A stretch of 64,000 nt of DNA from the NCBI GenBank assembly GCA_048213135.1, contig PS015009.1, forward strand, positions 62,001 through 126,000, in the 5' to 3' direction. Below are positions 35,522 through 43,981 of this stretch, piece after piece. This DNA comes from Reclinomonas americana ATCC 50394 (Eukaryota > Jakobida > Jakobea > Jakobida). How positions within the stretch are numbered: position 1 is the first letter of the stretch; the number at the start of each line of letters is the position of its first letter. Under the pieces are notes generated by a model, which searched no databases, was not told the DNA's origin, and was given only the letters and a program-made list of their open reading frames with translations. The position numbers were made by a program, and so were the translations under genes.

Positions 35522-35596
35522 TTTTTTATTCGTAAAACTACCCAAATATACTACGTTAATCTACGTGCCATTATTTCATAACTACTTGACTGTCTT

Positions 35597-35604
35597 TACT
35601 TTTG
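35597..35604 (+). promoter_or_regulatory. Promoter-like -7 element (TACTTTTG)
   Basis: Exact TAnnTTTG match but no -33 box seen and no gene directly downstream. Confidence 0.3.
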
Positions 35605-35773
35605 ACTTTCGGCACCCTTTTTGAATCCATTTTAGCCGGTTGTGAGGCTTAGCGTTTTGAAGGAAGTTTACACCTCAAATTCAAATCGTAAACCACAAAA
35701 GCTAAATCATGGTAATCAACTTTATTGAAGCGCTCGCTGAGTTTTTCTGCTAATTCTGTCCGGTTATTCTATT

Positions 35774-35804
35774 TTTGATTTTGGTAGATTTATAAGTATT
35801 TTTG
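35774..35804 (+). promoter_or_regulatory. Strong Bacteroidota-type promoter (TTTG - 19 bp - TATTTTTG)
   Basis: TTTG at 35774-35777, 19-base spacer, TATTTTTG at 35797-35804, matching the -33/-7 consensus exactly. Predicted transcription starts near 35811, at the edge of the open frame of the membrane protein. Confidence 0.65.
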
Positions 35805-35820
35805 AAAAAACTAAGTACTT

Positions 35821-36531
35821 ATCCTACAAACTCTTAAATACATAACCTATTTCACAGAGGTATTACCTTTTGTCTTTTATCTAATCTTTCTCCGGAAAGT
35901 TATTTCAAAAGATAGAAAGGTATTTTTTTTATATACACTTGTCATTGCTCTTCTTATACTGGTAGCGTTCACTTTCCGCTACGTTTTTGTCCAGTACGAT
36001 AAATACTTCCTCACGGTACGTATTTACAACTTCGTGGAATACGCCCTCTTATCGTATTTCTTCTCGCTCCAGATCAGGAACAGGATCATCCGTAAGGCAT
36101 TGTGGTTTTCTACCATCCCCTTCGCCCTCTTCTGCCTGTTTGACTTTATACGGTCCTCAGGCCCCGAATTGCCGTTTGGCCCCCTGGCGGTGGAGTATGT
36201 AATGCTGCTGATCTTTATTATTTACTTCTTCTTTGAGGTAATGGACAATACCAAGTCGGAGCCCATATACCAGAAACCGGTATTCTGGATATCGTCTGCT
36301 TTCATATTGAACTTCTCAGGTAATTTCTTCCTGTTCCTGTATTCAAAGAACAGTTACAGCGACAATGAAGTATTCCAGCAGCATTATACTATCATATACG
36401 GAACCATCACTATACTGAAAAATATCTTACTTTGCATTTCGGCCTACCAGTCCGAAGAAATACCTAATACGCCCAATCATTCTATTGACGTAAACCTAGA
36501 TTCCTTTTACCCACATATCAAAAAGCAATAA
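35821..36531 (+). CDS. Multispanning membrane protein next to a histidine kinase; start codon not identifiable
   Basis: The frame is open from 35815 to the stop at 36531 and codes for a continuous membrane protein: about six hydrophobic segments, beginning YITYFTEVLPFVFYLIFLRK and FFLYTLVIALLILVAF. The only ATG/GTG/TTG in frame before the middle of the protein is GTG at 36034, which would delete the first two segments. Translation might begin at ATC 35821 or ATA 35848, or a base may be missing near the start. It sits 9 bp before the histidine kinase and may be its sensor. The family is not known to me. Confidence 0.7.
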   Translation: MLQTLKYITYFTEVLPFVFYLIFLRKVISKDRKVFFLYTLVIALLILVAFTFRYVFVQYDKYFLTVRIYNFVEYALLSYFFSLQIRNRIIRKALWFSTIPFALFCLFDFIRSSGPELPFGPLAVEYVMLLIFIIYFFFEVMDNTKSEPIYQKPVFWISSAFILNFSGNFFLFLYSKNSYSDNEVFQQHYTIIYGTITILKNILLCISAYQSEEIPNTPNHSIDVNLDSFYPHIKKQ

Positions 36532-36540
36532 CGGCAAAAG

Positions 36541-37365
36541 ATGTTCTTTTTACAAATAACAGAATCCTCTGGAATCACTCCTTTTATGCTGCTGGGTATA
36601 TTGGGAATGCTGACGCTGGCGATGTCCATCGTAGGGTTCGTTATTTTTCACCAGCGAAAGGTGATCCGTTATAATAACCAGCTCAAAAAACTGGAAGAAG
36701 AGAAACAACAGATATTACTGAACGCGTCTATCCGTTTCCAGGAAGAAGAAAGGAACCGTATCGCGGCCGACCTGCATGATGATGCCGGTCCCCTGCTGGC
36801 CACTGCCCGCCTTTACCTTAATGAGAACCTGGTGAACCAGGAAAAAAGCCAGCAACTCCAGAGCATCTACAGCGCCAAACAAATACTCGACGACGCCATC
36901 CTGCTGATCCGCAACATCAGCCACAGCCTGATGCCGCCCACTTTAAAGAACTTCGGGCTGGAGAGTGCCGCCACTGACCTTTTTCAGAAGATCGGCGCCA
37001 GCGGCAGCCTCAACGCCAGCGCCCGTTTCCACGATTATCGTATACGCCTGAAGGTTGAACAGGAACTGCTGGTATTCCGCATCATCCAGGAGCTGGTGAA
37101 CAATATCATCAAACACAGCAATTCGGGATTCATCCATCTTACCCAGAATAACAGCGGCAACAACATGTATTTCCGCATACATCATGATGGTACCGGCATT
37201 GTGCAGGCCGACTTTGAAAAACTCAACCAAAGCACGCTGGGACTGGGTTTGAAGAATATTGCCAGCCGTATCCGCGTACTCAAGGGAAGGATATTTTTCG
37301 AGATCGATCCCAGCCATACCTATTATAAGATCACGCTCGAAATTCCCAGGGAACCCGCCATCTGA
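36541..37365 (+). CDS. Sensor histidine kinase, HisKA_3 (NarX/DegS) type
   Basis: 274 residues. One membrane segment (about 14-37) then a coiled helix to about 65, the phospho-acceptor H79 in ERNRIAADLHDDAGPLL, and a HATPase domain with QELVNNIIKHSNSG (N box) and LGLGLKNIASRI (G box). There is no extracellular or PAS sensor domain, so the signal probably comes from the membrane protein encoded just upstream. HisKA_3 kinases phosphorylate NarL-type regulators; four such regulators are nearby, and the one at 37464 is cotranscribed. Confidence 0.93.
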   Translation: MFFLQITESSGITPFMLLGILGMLTLAMSIVGFVIFHQRKVIRYNNQLKKLEEEKQQILLNASIRFQEEERNRIAADLHDDAGPLLATARLYLNENLVNQEKSQQLQSIYSAKQILDDAILLIRNISHSLMPPTLKNFGLESAATDLFQKIGASGSLNASARFHDYRIRLKVEQELLVFRIIQELVNNIIKHSNSGFIHLTQNNSGNNMYFRIHHDGTGIVQADFEKLNQSTLGLGLKNIASRIRVLKGRIFFEIDPSHTYYKITLEIPREPAI

Positions 37366-37463
37366 TCCTTATCATTTCCTTCATCACCATACGGCAAACG
37401 AACATTAAAAACAGATTTTCAATTCAATATTCCTTTTTGTAATTTTACGACAGCCCCCAGTTT

Positions 37464-38114
37464 ATGAACGAAATAAAAGTCGCCATCGCAGATGATCATA
37501 AAATCTTCAGGAAAGGTGTGATCCTGTCCATGAGGTCCTATACCAATATCAAATTTGTTATGGAGGCCGACAACGGAGATGACCTGCTGGCCAAGATACC
37601 CGAATTTGAACCAGACGTGATCCTGTGCGACCTGAAGATGCCTGTACGTGATGGCATCGATACCACCAAACTCATTACCAAGAATTACCCCGGTATACGC
37701 GTTATCATCCTCACCATGTATGAGGACGAGCGCTTTGTGGGGCACCTGATGGATTGCGGCGCCGCCGGTTACCTCCTCAAAAGTACCGAGCCCGCCGAGA
37801 TCAAAAAAGCGATCATGGACGTGATGCGCACCGGTTTCTACCTCAACCCGTTCGTGAATAAAGTACTCATCAAGAAAAATTACTCCAAGCAGAAATTCAA
37901 CCCCACCCTCACTACGGAAGTAGTACTGAGCGAAAGGGAAAAAGAAGTGCTTACCCTGGTGTGTATGGAGTTTACCGCCGCTGAGATCGCCGCTAAAATG
38001 GACATCAGCGCCCGTACGGTAGAAGCCATCAAAGACAGGCTGATGGAGCGTTTTGGTGTAAAGAACTCGGTGGGACTGGTATTTTACGCGATGAAGAATT
38101 CGCTGATCGATTAA
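37464..38114 (+). CDS. NarL/LuxR-type response regulator 4, partner of the adjacent kinase
   Basis: 216 residues. Receiver with VAIADDH, D56 in VILCDLKMP, LTMYEDE and lysine in YLLKSTEP; HTH in LSEREKEVLTLVCMEFTAAEIA and SARTVEAIKDRLMERF. Starts 98 bp after the kinase stop codon, same strand, so a two-component pair is likely. Confidence 0.93.
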   Translation: MNEIKVAIADDHKIFRKGVILSMRSYTNIKFVMEADNGDDLLAKIPEFEPDVILCDLKMPVRDGIDTTKLITKNYPGIRVIILTMYEDERFVGHLMDCGAAGYLLKSTEPAEIKKAIMDVMRTGFYLNPFVNKVLIKKNYSKQKFNPTLTTEVVLSEREKEVLTLVCMEFTAAEIAAKMDISARTVEAIKDRLMERFGVKNSVGLVFYAMKNSLID

Positions 38115-38261
38115 GGCAGTGACCATGCTCGACAGACAACAGACGACAGTATGCTGCGGTATCAATCAGGCTGATAACCACCTGCCTCCTTCTATAATCA
38201 GTTGAATAAATATTGTTGGTGAAAACAGCAGGAACCAGGTGGTCGCGTGGTCCGTCGTCTT

Positions 38262-38897
38262 TTAAAACAACCCAAACAAAGTGGAGTCTATCTTCGTGAT
38301 GATCTGCCCCAGGTGTTCCTCATTTTCAGCAAACTTGTTTTTGTCTGCATCAATGATCAGTAGCGGACCTTCTTTATAATTATCGATCCAGTTGTTGTAG
38401 AATTCGTTGAGTTTTTTCAGGTAGTCGAGGCGGATGTTCTCTTCATATTCCCTTCCCCTTTTCTGTATCTGGGCTACCAGTGTGGGTACCGACGCTTTAA
38501 GATAGATCAGCAGGTCGGGCGGCTGTACCATCGATTTAAGCGTCTCGAAAAATTTATAGTAGTTATCGAAGTCCCTTTTACCCATCAGCCCCATATCATG
38601 CAGGTTGGGCGCAAAAATATTGGCATCCTCGTAAATGGTACGGTCCTGTATAACGGTTTCGGTACCACGATGTATTTCCAGCAACTGGTTCAGGCGGCTG
38701 TTCAGGAAAAATATCTGCAGGTTGAAACTCCACCGGGGCATATCCTCGTAAAAGTCGTTCAGGTAGGGGTTGTGGTCAACATCTTCAAACTGCGGTATCC
38801 ATTTGTAATGCTTGCTCAGCATTTCGGTCAGCGTGGTCTTTCCTGCACCTATGTTGCCGGCCACTGCTATATGTTTGGGTTTCTTGTTCTTTGCCAT
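38262..38897 (-). CDS. Deoxynucleoside kinase
   Basis: 211 residues. It phosphorylates deoxynucleosides (dA/dG/dC type) for salvage. Visible: AVAGNIGAGKTTLTEMLSKHY (P-loop), the catalytic/specificity segment QDRTIYEDANIF, and the lid QKRGREYEENIRLDYLKKLNEFYNNW. Base preference cannot be fixed. It lies downstream of trpS on the same strand with a 93-bp gap. Confidence 0.92.
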   Translation of the reverse strand: MAKNKKPKHIAVAGNIGAGKTTLTEMLSKHYKWIPQFEDVDHNPYLNDFYEDMPRWSFNLQIFFLNSRLNQLLEIHRGTETVIQDRTIYEDANIFAPNLHDMGLMGKRDFDNYYKFFETLKSMVQPPDLLIYLKASVPTLVAQIQKRGREYEENIRLDYLKKLNEFYNNWIDNYKEGPLLIIDADKNKFAENEEHLGQIITKIDSTLFGLF

Positions 38898-38990
38898 GTT
38901 GCGATTATATTCCGGTAAGTTCTGGTTCCCCCGGGCAGAAGGTCAATTTATACAATCTTTCCGGGATTTGGGAAACAGCCCTGCTTTTTT

Positions 38991-39995
38991 TTAAAAATAG
39001 TTAAGACCCATTGCCGTCCTTACTTCTTTCATGGTAGCGGCGGCGCTGGCATTGCCTTTTTCGGCTCCCTTACGCATGACATCCGACAGGTATTTTTCGT
39101 CCTGCAGAATATCATTCACCTTACGGCGGATAGGGCTGATGAAGTTCACCATATCCTCACCCAGTTGCTTTTTCATATCACCATAACGTATCGTACAGTT
39201 GTTGAAATCGGCCTCGAATTTCTGAACGGTATCTTCGGCGCTTACGAGTTTCATGAGGGTGAACAGGTTTTCGATATAATCAGGTTTGATGGAGTTCATT
39301 TCCGTTGGACCACTGTCGGTTTTGGCTTTCATCACTTTTTTCCTGATCTGGTCGTCTTCATCGGCCAGGTATAAAGTAGCTACACCATTTTCGCTCTTGC
39401 TCATTTTTCCGGAGCCGTCGAGGCTTGGCACTTTCACCAGTTCTCCGCCAAAATTGAAGGCCACTGGTTCGGGAAATACTTCACCATAGCGGTGATTGAA
39501 ACGGTTGGCAAAAGTGCGGGCCATTTCCAGGTGCTGCTCCTGGTCCTTACCCACGGGTACATATTTGGCCCGGTGCAGAATGATGTCGGCGGTTTGCAAC
39601 ACAGGATAGGTCAGCAGGCCGGCATTCACATTCTCAGGGTGCTGCCTTACCTTATCCTTAAAGGTCACTGTTTTTTCCAGTTCGCCCTTATAGGCCAGCA
39701 TATTGAGATAGAGATAGAGTTCAGATGTTTCCCGTAAATGGCTCTGGCAATAGAAAGCCGCTTTTTCGGGATCGAGTCCGCAGGCGATATTTTCAGCCAG
39801 CACGCGGTGTACATTGGCCTTAAGCTCTTTCGTGTCGGGATGGGTAGTGAGTGAGTGCAGGTCGGCCACCATAAAATAGCATTCAAATTCTTCCTGCATT
39901 TTCACGTAGTTGCGGATGGCCCCGAAATAGTTGCCCAGGTGTAAAAAACCCGTGGGACGGATGCCGCTCATAACGATGTCGCGTTTCTTTTCCAT
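38991..39995 (-). CDS. trpS: Tryptophanyl-tRNA synthetase
   Basis: 334 residues, class I synthetase. HIGH-type motif in GIRPTGFLHLGNYFGA and KMSKS motif in GSGKMSKSENGVATLY. Also VGKDQEQHLEMARTFANRFN. Divergent from gatC, with an AATTCGT repeat and a ~70-bp element in between. Confidence 0.96.
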   Translation of the reverse strand: MEKKRDIVMSGIRPTGFLHLGNYFGAIRNYVKMQEEFECYFMVADLHSLTTHPDTKELKANVHRVLAENIACGLDPEKAAFYCQSHLRETSELYLYLNMLAYKGELEKTVTFKDKVRQHPENVNAGLLTYPVLQTADIILHRAKYVPVGKDQEQHLEMARTFANRFNHRYGEVFPEPVAFNFGGELVKVPSLDGSGKMSKSENGVATLYLADEDDQIRKKVMKAKTDSGPTEMNSIKPDYIENLFTLMKLVSAEDTVQKFEADFNNCTIRYGDMKKQLGEDMVNFISPIRRKVNDILQDEKYLSDVMRKGAEKGNASAAATMKEVRTAMGLNYF

Positions 39996-40007
39996 AAGAC
40001 GGCGAAG

Positions 40008-40037
40008 TTAATAATTACGAATTACGAATTACGAATT
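40008..40037. repeat. AATTCGT-type 7-bp tandem repeat (inverted orientation)
   Basis: AATTACGAATTACGAATTAC units directly upstream of the trpS start. Confidence 0.65.
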
Positions 40038-40061
40038 TGGCTGGCTTTTATCCTGTATTCT

Positions 40062-40131
40062 GCATCTTTGACAACCTTTGCCTGGCACCGGGGTCTCGCT
40101 TACGCGAAGACACCCGGCGGAACGAAGATGT
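40062..40131 (-). repeat. ~70-bp intergenic element, inverted copy
   Basis: Runs from GCATCTT to AAGATGT and is the reverse complement of the units at 50585-50895 (CACCGGGGTCTCGCTTACGC, GAAGACACCCGGCGGAACGA). It is followed by a doubled GAAGATGTCACTGGTC and a GATACC-type stretch (40170-40205). Confidence 0.75.
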
Positions 40132-40169
40132 CACTGGTCGAAGATGTCACTGGTCGAAGACCAAGCGAC

Positions 40170-40205
40170 GGAATCTGGTATCTGGCATCCTGTATCCCTC
40201 CTCCC
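40170..40205. repeat. GATACC-type short repeat (complement orientation)
   Basis: TCTGGTATCTGGCATCCTGT and following units between the ~70-bp element and the gatC promoter. Confidence 0.5.
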
Positions 40206-40221
40206 GCATCCTTAAATTGCC

Positions 40222-40229
40222 TACATTTG
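40222..40229 (+). promoter_or_regulatory. Promoter -7 element (TACATTTG) for gatC
   Basis: Exact TAnnTTTG match, 12 bases before the gatC ATG. It confirms that the longer open frame upstream, which crosses the repeats, is not coding. Confidence 0.6.
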
Positions 40230-40234
40230 TTATC

Positions 40235-40525
40235 ATGGAAGTAAATGACGCATTGATCGATAAACTGGCTCACCTTTCGAGGTTGCAGTTTAATGAGGCG
40301 GAAAAGGGGCAGATCAGGGAAAAGCTGCAGCGGATGATCGTATTCGTGGAAAAGCTGAATGAATTGGACACAACCGGTGTTGAACCCCTCCTGCATATGA
40401 GCGAAAACACCAATGTACTGCGGGATGACGAGTTGAAAGGCAGCATCAGCCGTGCCGAAGGACTGCAGAACGCACCTTTGAAAGACGATCATTTCTTCAA
40501 AGTTCCGAAAGTGATCAAAAAATAA
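40235..40525 (+). CDS. gatC: Asp-tRNA(Asn)/Glu-tRNA(Gln) amidotransferase subunit C
   Basis: 96 residues from the ATG at 40235, the usual GatC length. Stabilises the GatAB complex that amidates misacylated tRNAs. Visible: [36 protein letters not shown] and [20 protein letters not shown]. gatA and gatB are not adjacent. It begins a plus-strand run with an ABC ATPase (13-bp gap) and a cobalamin adenosyltransferase. Confidence 0.93.
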   Translation: MEVNDALIDKLAHLSRLQFNEAEKGQIREKLQRMIVFVEKLNELDTTGVEPLLHMSENTNVLRDDELKGSISRAEGLQNAPLKDDHFFKVPKVIKK

Positions 40526-40538
40526 ACTGTACAGCAGT

Positions 40539-41252
40539 ATGGAAAGCATCATCCGCCTGGAAGGCATCCGCAAAAGTTATTACCTGGGTAAGCAGGAGTT
40601 GCCGGTGCTTAAAGGCATCAGCACAGATATTGCCCGGAATGAATACGTGGCGCTGATGGGGCCCAGCGGCTCGGGTAAATCCACCCTGATGAATATCCTC
40701 GGCTGCCTCGACTCTCCCACCGGCGGTAAATATATCCTCAACGGCAAAGATGTAAGCCGTATGGCCGATAATGACCTGGCCGATGTACGCAACAAAGAAA
40801 TTGGCTTTGTTTTCCAGCAATTCAACCTGCTGGCCCGCCTTACCGCCCTTGAAAATGTGGCCCTGCCCCTGGTGTACAGTGGCGTTGGCCGTAAGGAGCG
40901 TATGGACAGGGCGATGGATGTATTGAAAAAAGTAAAGCTGGAAGACCGCAGTCATCACAAACCCAACGAACTCAGCGGCGGGCAGTGCCAGCGTGTGGCG
41001 ATCGCCCGGGCACTCATCAATAATCCTTCTATCATTCTCGCGGACGAACCTACGGGTAACCTGGATACCAAGACTTCCTACGAGATCATGGACATCCTGG
41101 GAAAGATACACGCCGACGGCAATACCGTGGTACTGGTAACCCACGAAGAAGATATTTCGCAATATGCCCGCCGGGTAGTGCGCCTGCGTGACGGACTGAT
41201 CGAAAGCGATAAACTGAATGCAACTCCCCAAACCGGGCAGGTAACCGCCTGA
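40539..41252 (+). CDS. ABC transporter ATP-binding protein (MacB/LolD type)
   Basis: 237 residues. Walker [11 protein letters not shown] (40-49), Q-loop [14 protein letters not shown], signature [15 protein letters not shown], Walker [13 protein letters not shown] and the switch histidine in VTHEEDI. The family drives MacB-like or lipoprotein-release permeases; no permease gene is adjacent. A second, similar ATPase is encoded at 41942-42595. Confidence 0.93.
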   Translation: MESIIRLEGIRKSYYLGKQELPVLKGISTDIARNEYVALMGPSGSGKSTLMNILGCLDSPTGGKYILNGKDVSRMADNDLADVRNKEIGFVFQQFNLLARLTALENVALPLVYSGVGRKERMDRAMDVLKKVKLEDRSHHKPNELSGGQCQRVAIARALINNPSIILADEPTGNLDTKTSYEIMDILGKIHADGNTVVLVTHEEDISQYARRVVRLRDGLIESDKLNATPQTGQVTA

Positions 41253-41277
41253 TCCGGCTCATTTCAAAGCAACAGCA

Positions 41278-41844
41278 ATGGCCAGTAAGATATATACCAA
41301 AACAGGCGACCTGGGCAAGACCAGCCTGATAGGTGGTACCAAAGTGCCCAAAAGCCATATCCGTATAGAAGCCTACGGCACGGTAGATGAGCTGAACTCC
41401 TACATCGGCCTCACCAGTGATCTTATACCGCATGACGAGTCCCGGGCCATGCTGAACGAGATACAGGACCGCCTGTTTACCGTGGGTTCGTCGCTGGCCT
41501 GCGACCCCGATAAGGAACCCCTTATGAAGATCCCCGACCTGAAAGAAGAGGACATCAGTTTACTGGAGCAGGAGATTGATAAAATGAACACGGAACTACC
41601 TGTGATGAAGTCCTTTATACTTCCCGGGGGACATCCCGCCGTTTCTACCGCACACATCACCCGTTGTGTTTGCCGCCGTGCCGAACGGCTTTGCGTAAAT
41701 ATGCAGGTACAGGAAATATTCGTAGATCCGCTTGTGATCAAATACCTGAACCGGTTAAGCGATTATTTATTCGTGCTGGCCCGTTATGCAGGGCATATTC
41801 TTGGAATAGCGGAACTGGCCTGGAAACCGAGAATAAACAAATAG
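41278..41844 (+). CDS. Cob(I)alamin adenosyltransferase, PduO type
   Basis: 188 residues. It transfers the adenosyl group of ATP to cob(I)alamin. Visible: TKTGDLGKTSLIGGTKVPK (ATP-binding N-terminus), EAYGTVDELNSYIGL, PGGHPAVSTAHITRCVCRRAER and YLNRLSDYLFVLAR. No other B12 gene is in the window. Confidence 0.94.
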   Translation: MASKIYTKTGDLGKTSLIGGTKVPKSHIRIEAYGTVDELNSYIGLTSDLIPHDESRAMLNEIQDRLFTVGSSLACDPDKEPLMKIPDLKEEDISLLEQEIDKMNTELPVMKSFILPGGHPAVSTAHITRCVCRRAERLCVNMQVQEIFVDPLVIKYLNRLSDYLFVLARYAGHILGIAELAWKPRINK

Positions 41845-41860
41845 TGTGAATATGGCTCAA

Positions 41861-41948
41861 TATGAAAATTTGAAAATCAGGATGATTCTTCCAATCATGT
41901 AAAGCCTCCTTTCATTTTCACATTGTCAAATCTTCAAATTTTCAAATT
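41861..41948. repeat. Inverted/tandem TTTGAAAA repeats between convergent genes
   Basis: GAAAATTTGAAAAT (about 41871-41884) is complementary to TTCAAATTTTC near 41935-41947. They flank a short spacer and could act as a weak bidirectional terminator. Confidence 0.45.
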
Positions 41949-42595
41949 AACATCTTCCCATCCTTCATCTGCAATACCCTGTCGCTCATTTTTGCGAGTT
42001 CTTCATTGTGTGTAACGATAAGAAAAGCCTGGTTGAACTGCTGCCGCAGGTTAAAAAACAGCTGGTGAAGTTCTTTGGCATTGGCGCTGTCGAGGTTGCC
42101 GGTAGGCTCGTCGGCCATAACAATGGAGGGATTATTGATGAGCGCCCTGGCCACGGCCACCCGTTGCTGTTCGCCGCCCGATAATTGCTGGGGCTTGTTT
42201 TCCAGCCTTTCGCCCAGTCCGAGTGTTTGCAGCAGGTTCACCGCCCGGTCCTGCACGTCTTTTTTACGTGTACCCGCTATCCAGCCAGGAATACATACGT
42301 TTTCCAGGGCGGTAAACTCGGGCAGCAGGTGGTGGAACTGGAATACAAAGCCGATATGTTTATTGCGGAATGCAGCCAGGCCTGATCCTTCCAGCCGGTC
42401 GATACGCTTGCCGGCGAGGCTGATCTGCCCCTGGTCGGCCTTATCGAGGGTACCCAGGATATGCAGCAGGGTGCTTTTACCGGCGCCGGAAGAGCCTACA
42501 ATACTGACGATCTCGCCCGGGTTTACGGTAATATCGACCCCCCTGAGCACCGGGAGACGGCCATAATTTTTTTGTATGCCTGTGGCTGATAACAT
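41942..42595 (-). CDS. lolD: ABC transporter ATP-binding protein, LolD-like
   Basis: 217 residues. Walker A VGSSGAGKSTLLHIL, Q-loop FQFHHLLPEFTALENV, signature LSGGEQQRVAVARAL, Walker [13 protein letters not shown], and VTHNEELAKMSDRVLQM. Best fit is LolD, which powers release of lipoproteins from the inner membrane; the permease genes are elsewhere. Confidence 0.9.
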   Translation of the reverse strand: MLSATGIQKNYGRLPVLRGVDITVNPGEIVSIVGSSGAGKSTLLHILGTLDKADQGQISLAGKRIDRLEGSGLAAFRNKHIGFVFQFHHLLPEFTALENVCIPGWIAGTRKKDVQDRAVNLLQTLGLGERLENKPQQLSGGEQQRVAVARALINNPSIVMADEPTGNLDSANAKELHQLFFNLRQQFNQAFLIVTHNEELAKMSDRVLQMKDGKMLI

Positions 42596-42691
42596 GCCCC
42601 GAAAGTAATTAATAATTGTAAATTCCGGTTATACGCTAAAAGTGGTCATTTTGTTAAAATATTCCCTTGTTACGACCGTTGAAAAAACACT

Positions 42692-42722
42692 TTTGGTTAT
42701 TTCGTACGAACTTATACATTTG
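42692..42722 (+). promoter_or_regulatory. Consensus promoter (TTTG - 19 bp - TACATTTG)
   Basis: TTTG at 42692-42695, 19-base spacer, TACATTTG at 42715-42722: a complete -33/-7 match, 20 bases before the DUF2795 gene. Confidence 0.75.
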
Positions 42723-42742
42723 CAAAAAATAAACCGCATAGA

Positions 42743-42964
42743 ATGTTTTGGACACTAGAACTGGCTTCGCATCTTGAAGATGCCCCATGGCCCGCAACAA
42801 AAGACGAACTGATCGACTATTCCATCCGCAGCGGAGCTCCCATTGAGGTAGTGGAGAACCTGCAGGAACTGGAAGATGAAGGTGAGATCTATGAGGGCCT
42901 TGAAGACATATGGCCGGATTATCCCAGCCAGGAAGATTTCTTTTTTAATGAAGACGAATACTGA
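42743..42964 (+). CDS. DUF2795 family small protein
   Basis: 73 residues, strongly acidic at the C-terminus (about fifteen Asp/Glu in the last 35). Visible: LASHLEDAPWPATKDELIDY, AIEVVENLQEL-like IEVVENLQELEDEG. DUF2795 proteins are widespread small proteins of unknown role. A full consensus promoter precedes it and a terminator follows, so it is a single-gene unit that may be highly expressed. Confidence 0.85.
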   Translation: MFWTLELASHLEDAPWPATKDELIDYSIRSGAPIEVVENLQELEDEGEIYEGLEDIWPDYPSQEDFFFNEDEY

Positions 42965-42992
42965 TCGTTGATAAAAAGATTATACCCTACGC

Positions 42993-43025
42993 AAAAGAGG
43001 TTGCCGTTCAGCAACCTCTTTTTTT
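42993..43025 (+). terminator. Rho-independent terminator after the DUF2795 gene
   Basis: AGAGGTTGC pairs perfectly with GCAACCTCT around a 6-base loop, followed by seven T. Confidence 0.9.
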
Positions 43026-43128
43026 ATGTGGTTATGAGCCTCCCCTGCCGGGATGACCGCAGTGAAGGATCTGTTTGTATCAGAAGAACTTAATTTTTAA
43101 ATCGAGCCATCTTCAAATTTTCACATCA

Positions 43129-43941
43129 TTATTTCTCCATCTGGTTCACCACTTCTTCCGTTACACCGGTATAAGAGAAGCCCCCATCGTGGAAGAGGTT
43201 TTGCATGGTTACCATCCTGGTCATATCACTGAACATCATTACGCAGTAATTGGCACAGTCCTCGGAGCTGGCATTTCCCAGCGGGCTCATTTTTTCGGCA
43301 TAGGTCATAAACCCGTCGAAGCCTTTTACACCGCTGCCTGCTGTAGTGCGTACAGGCGATTGAGAGATCGTATTGACACGTACATGTTTTTTCACGCCAT
43401 AATGATAACCGAAACTGCGGGCGATACTTTCCAAAAGCGATTTGGCGTCGGCCATTTCATTGTAGTCGGGGAACACACGCTGGGAAGCTATATAACTCAG
43501 CGCTACCACGCTGCCCCATTCATTGATGGCATCCATCTTCATAGCAGTGGCCAGTACGCGGTGCAGGCTGGTGGCCGATATGTCGAGTGACTTGGCATTA
43601 AAGCCGTAGTCGATCTCCGTATAATGTTTTCCCTTGCGTACGTTAATGCTCATACCAATGGAGTGAAGAATAAAATCAACACCACCGCCAAAATGTTCCA
43701 TGGTTTTGGTGAACAGGTTGGCCACATCTTCATTCAGGCTCACGTCACAGGCTATAACGGGAGCATTCACTATTTCGGCGAGTTTATTGATCTCTCCCAT
43801 ACGCATGGCCACCGGCGCATTGCTGAGCACCAGTTCCGCTCCTTCTTCATGACATTTTAAAGCGGTTTTCCAGGCAATGGACCGATCATCCAGCGCCCCG
43901 AATATGATTCCTTTTTTCCCTTTGAGGAGGTTGTACGACAT
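43129..43941 (-). CDS. fabI: Enoyl-ACP reductase (NADH)
   Basis: 270 residues. It catalyses the last reduction in each fatty-acid elongation cycle. Visible: GIIFGALDDRSIAWK (NAD site), the SIGMSIN segment, the catalytic Tyr/Lys pair in DYNEMADAKSLLESIAR (Tyr-x6-Lys) and VNTISQSPVRTTAGSGVKGF. Fatty-acid genes fabD, accB and accC elsewhere in the window are separate units. Confidence 0.95.
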   Translation of the reverse strand: MSYNLLKGKKGIIFGALDDRSIAWKTALKCHEEGAELVLSNAPVAMRMGEINKLAEIVNAPVIACDVSLNEDVANLFTKTMEHFGGGVDFILHSIGMSINVRKGKHYTEIDYGFNAKSLDISATSLHRVLATAMKMDAINEWGSVVALSYIASQRVFPDYNEMADAKSLLESIARSFGYHYGVKKHVRVNTISQSPVRTTAGSGVKGFDGFMTYAEKMSPLGNASSEDCANYCVMMFSDMTRMVTMQNLFHDGGFSYTGVTEEVVNQMEK

Positions 43942-43981
43942 ATGAATGTGTTTAGTGAATTGAGTGGTAAAAATAATACTC

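Larger units (their letters stand above)
34931..35820. other. 890-bp regulatory or relict region between response regulator 3 and the membrane-protein gene
   Basis: AT-rich and without any frame above 51 codons. It contains a 10-bp inverted repeat (35064-35103), three TAnnTTTG promoter elements (35192, 35597, 35797), a 51-codon frame (35232-35387), a hairpin CTTACC/GGTAAG (about 35438-35455), two near-identical 14-bp palindromes (35470-35483, 35508-35521) and two GTAAAACTAC motifs. The density of symmetric motifs next to LuxR-type regulators suggests operators; none is a site I can name. Confidence 0.55.

Noticed and set aside
40037-40234. Upstream extension of gatC by 66 residues
   Set aside because: It runs through two intergenic repeat types and a promoter; GatC is normally about 95 residues, as given by the ATG at 40235.
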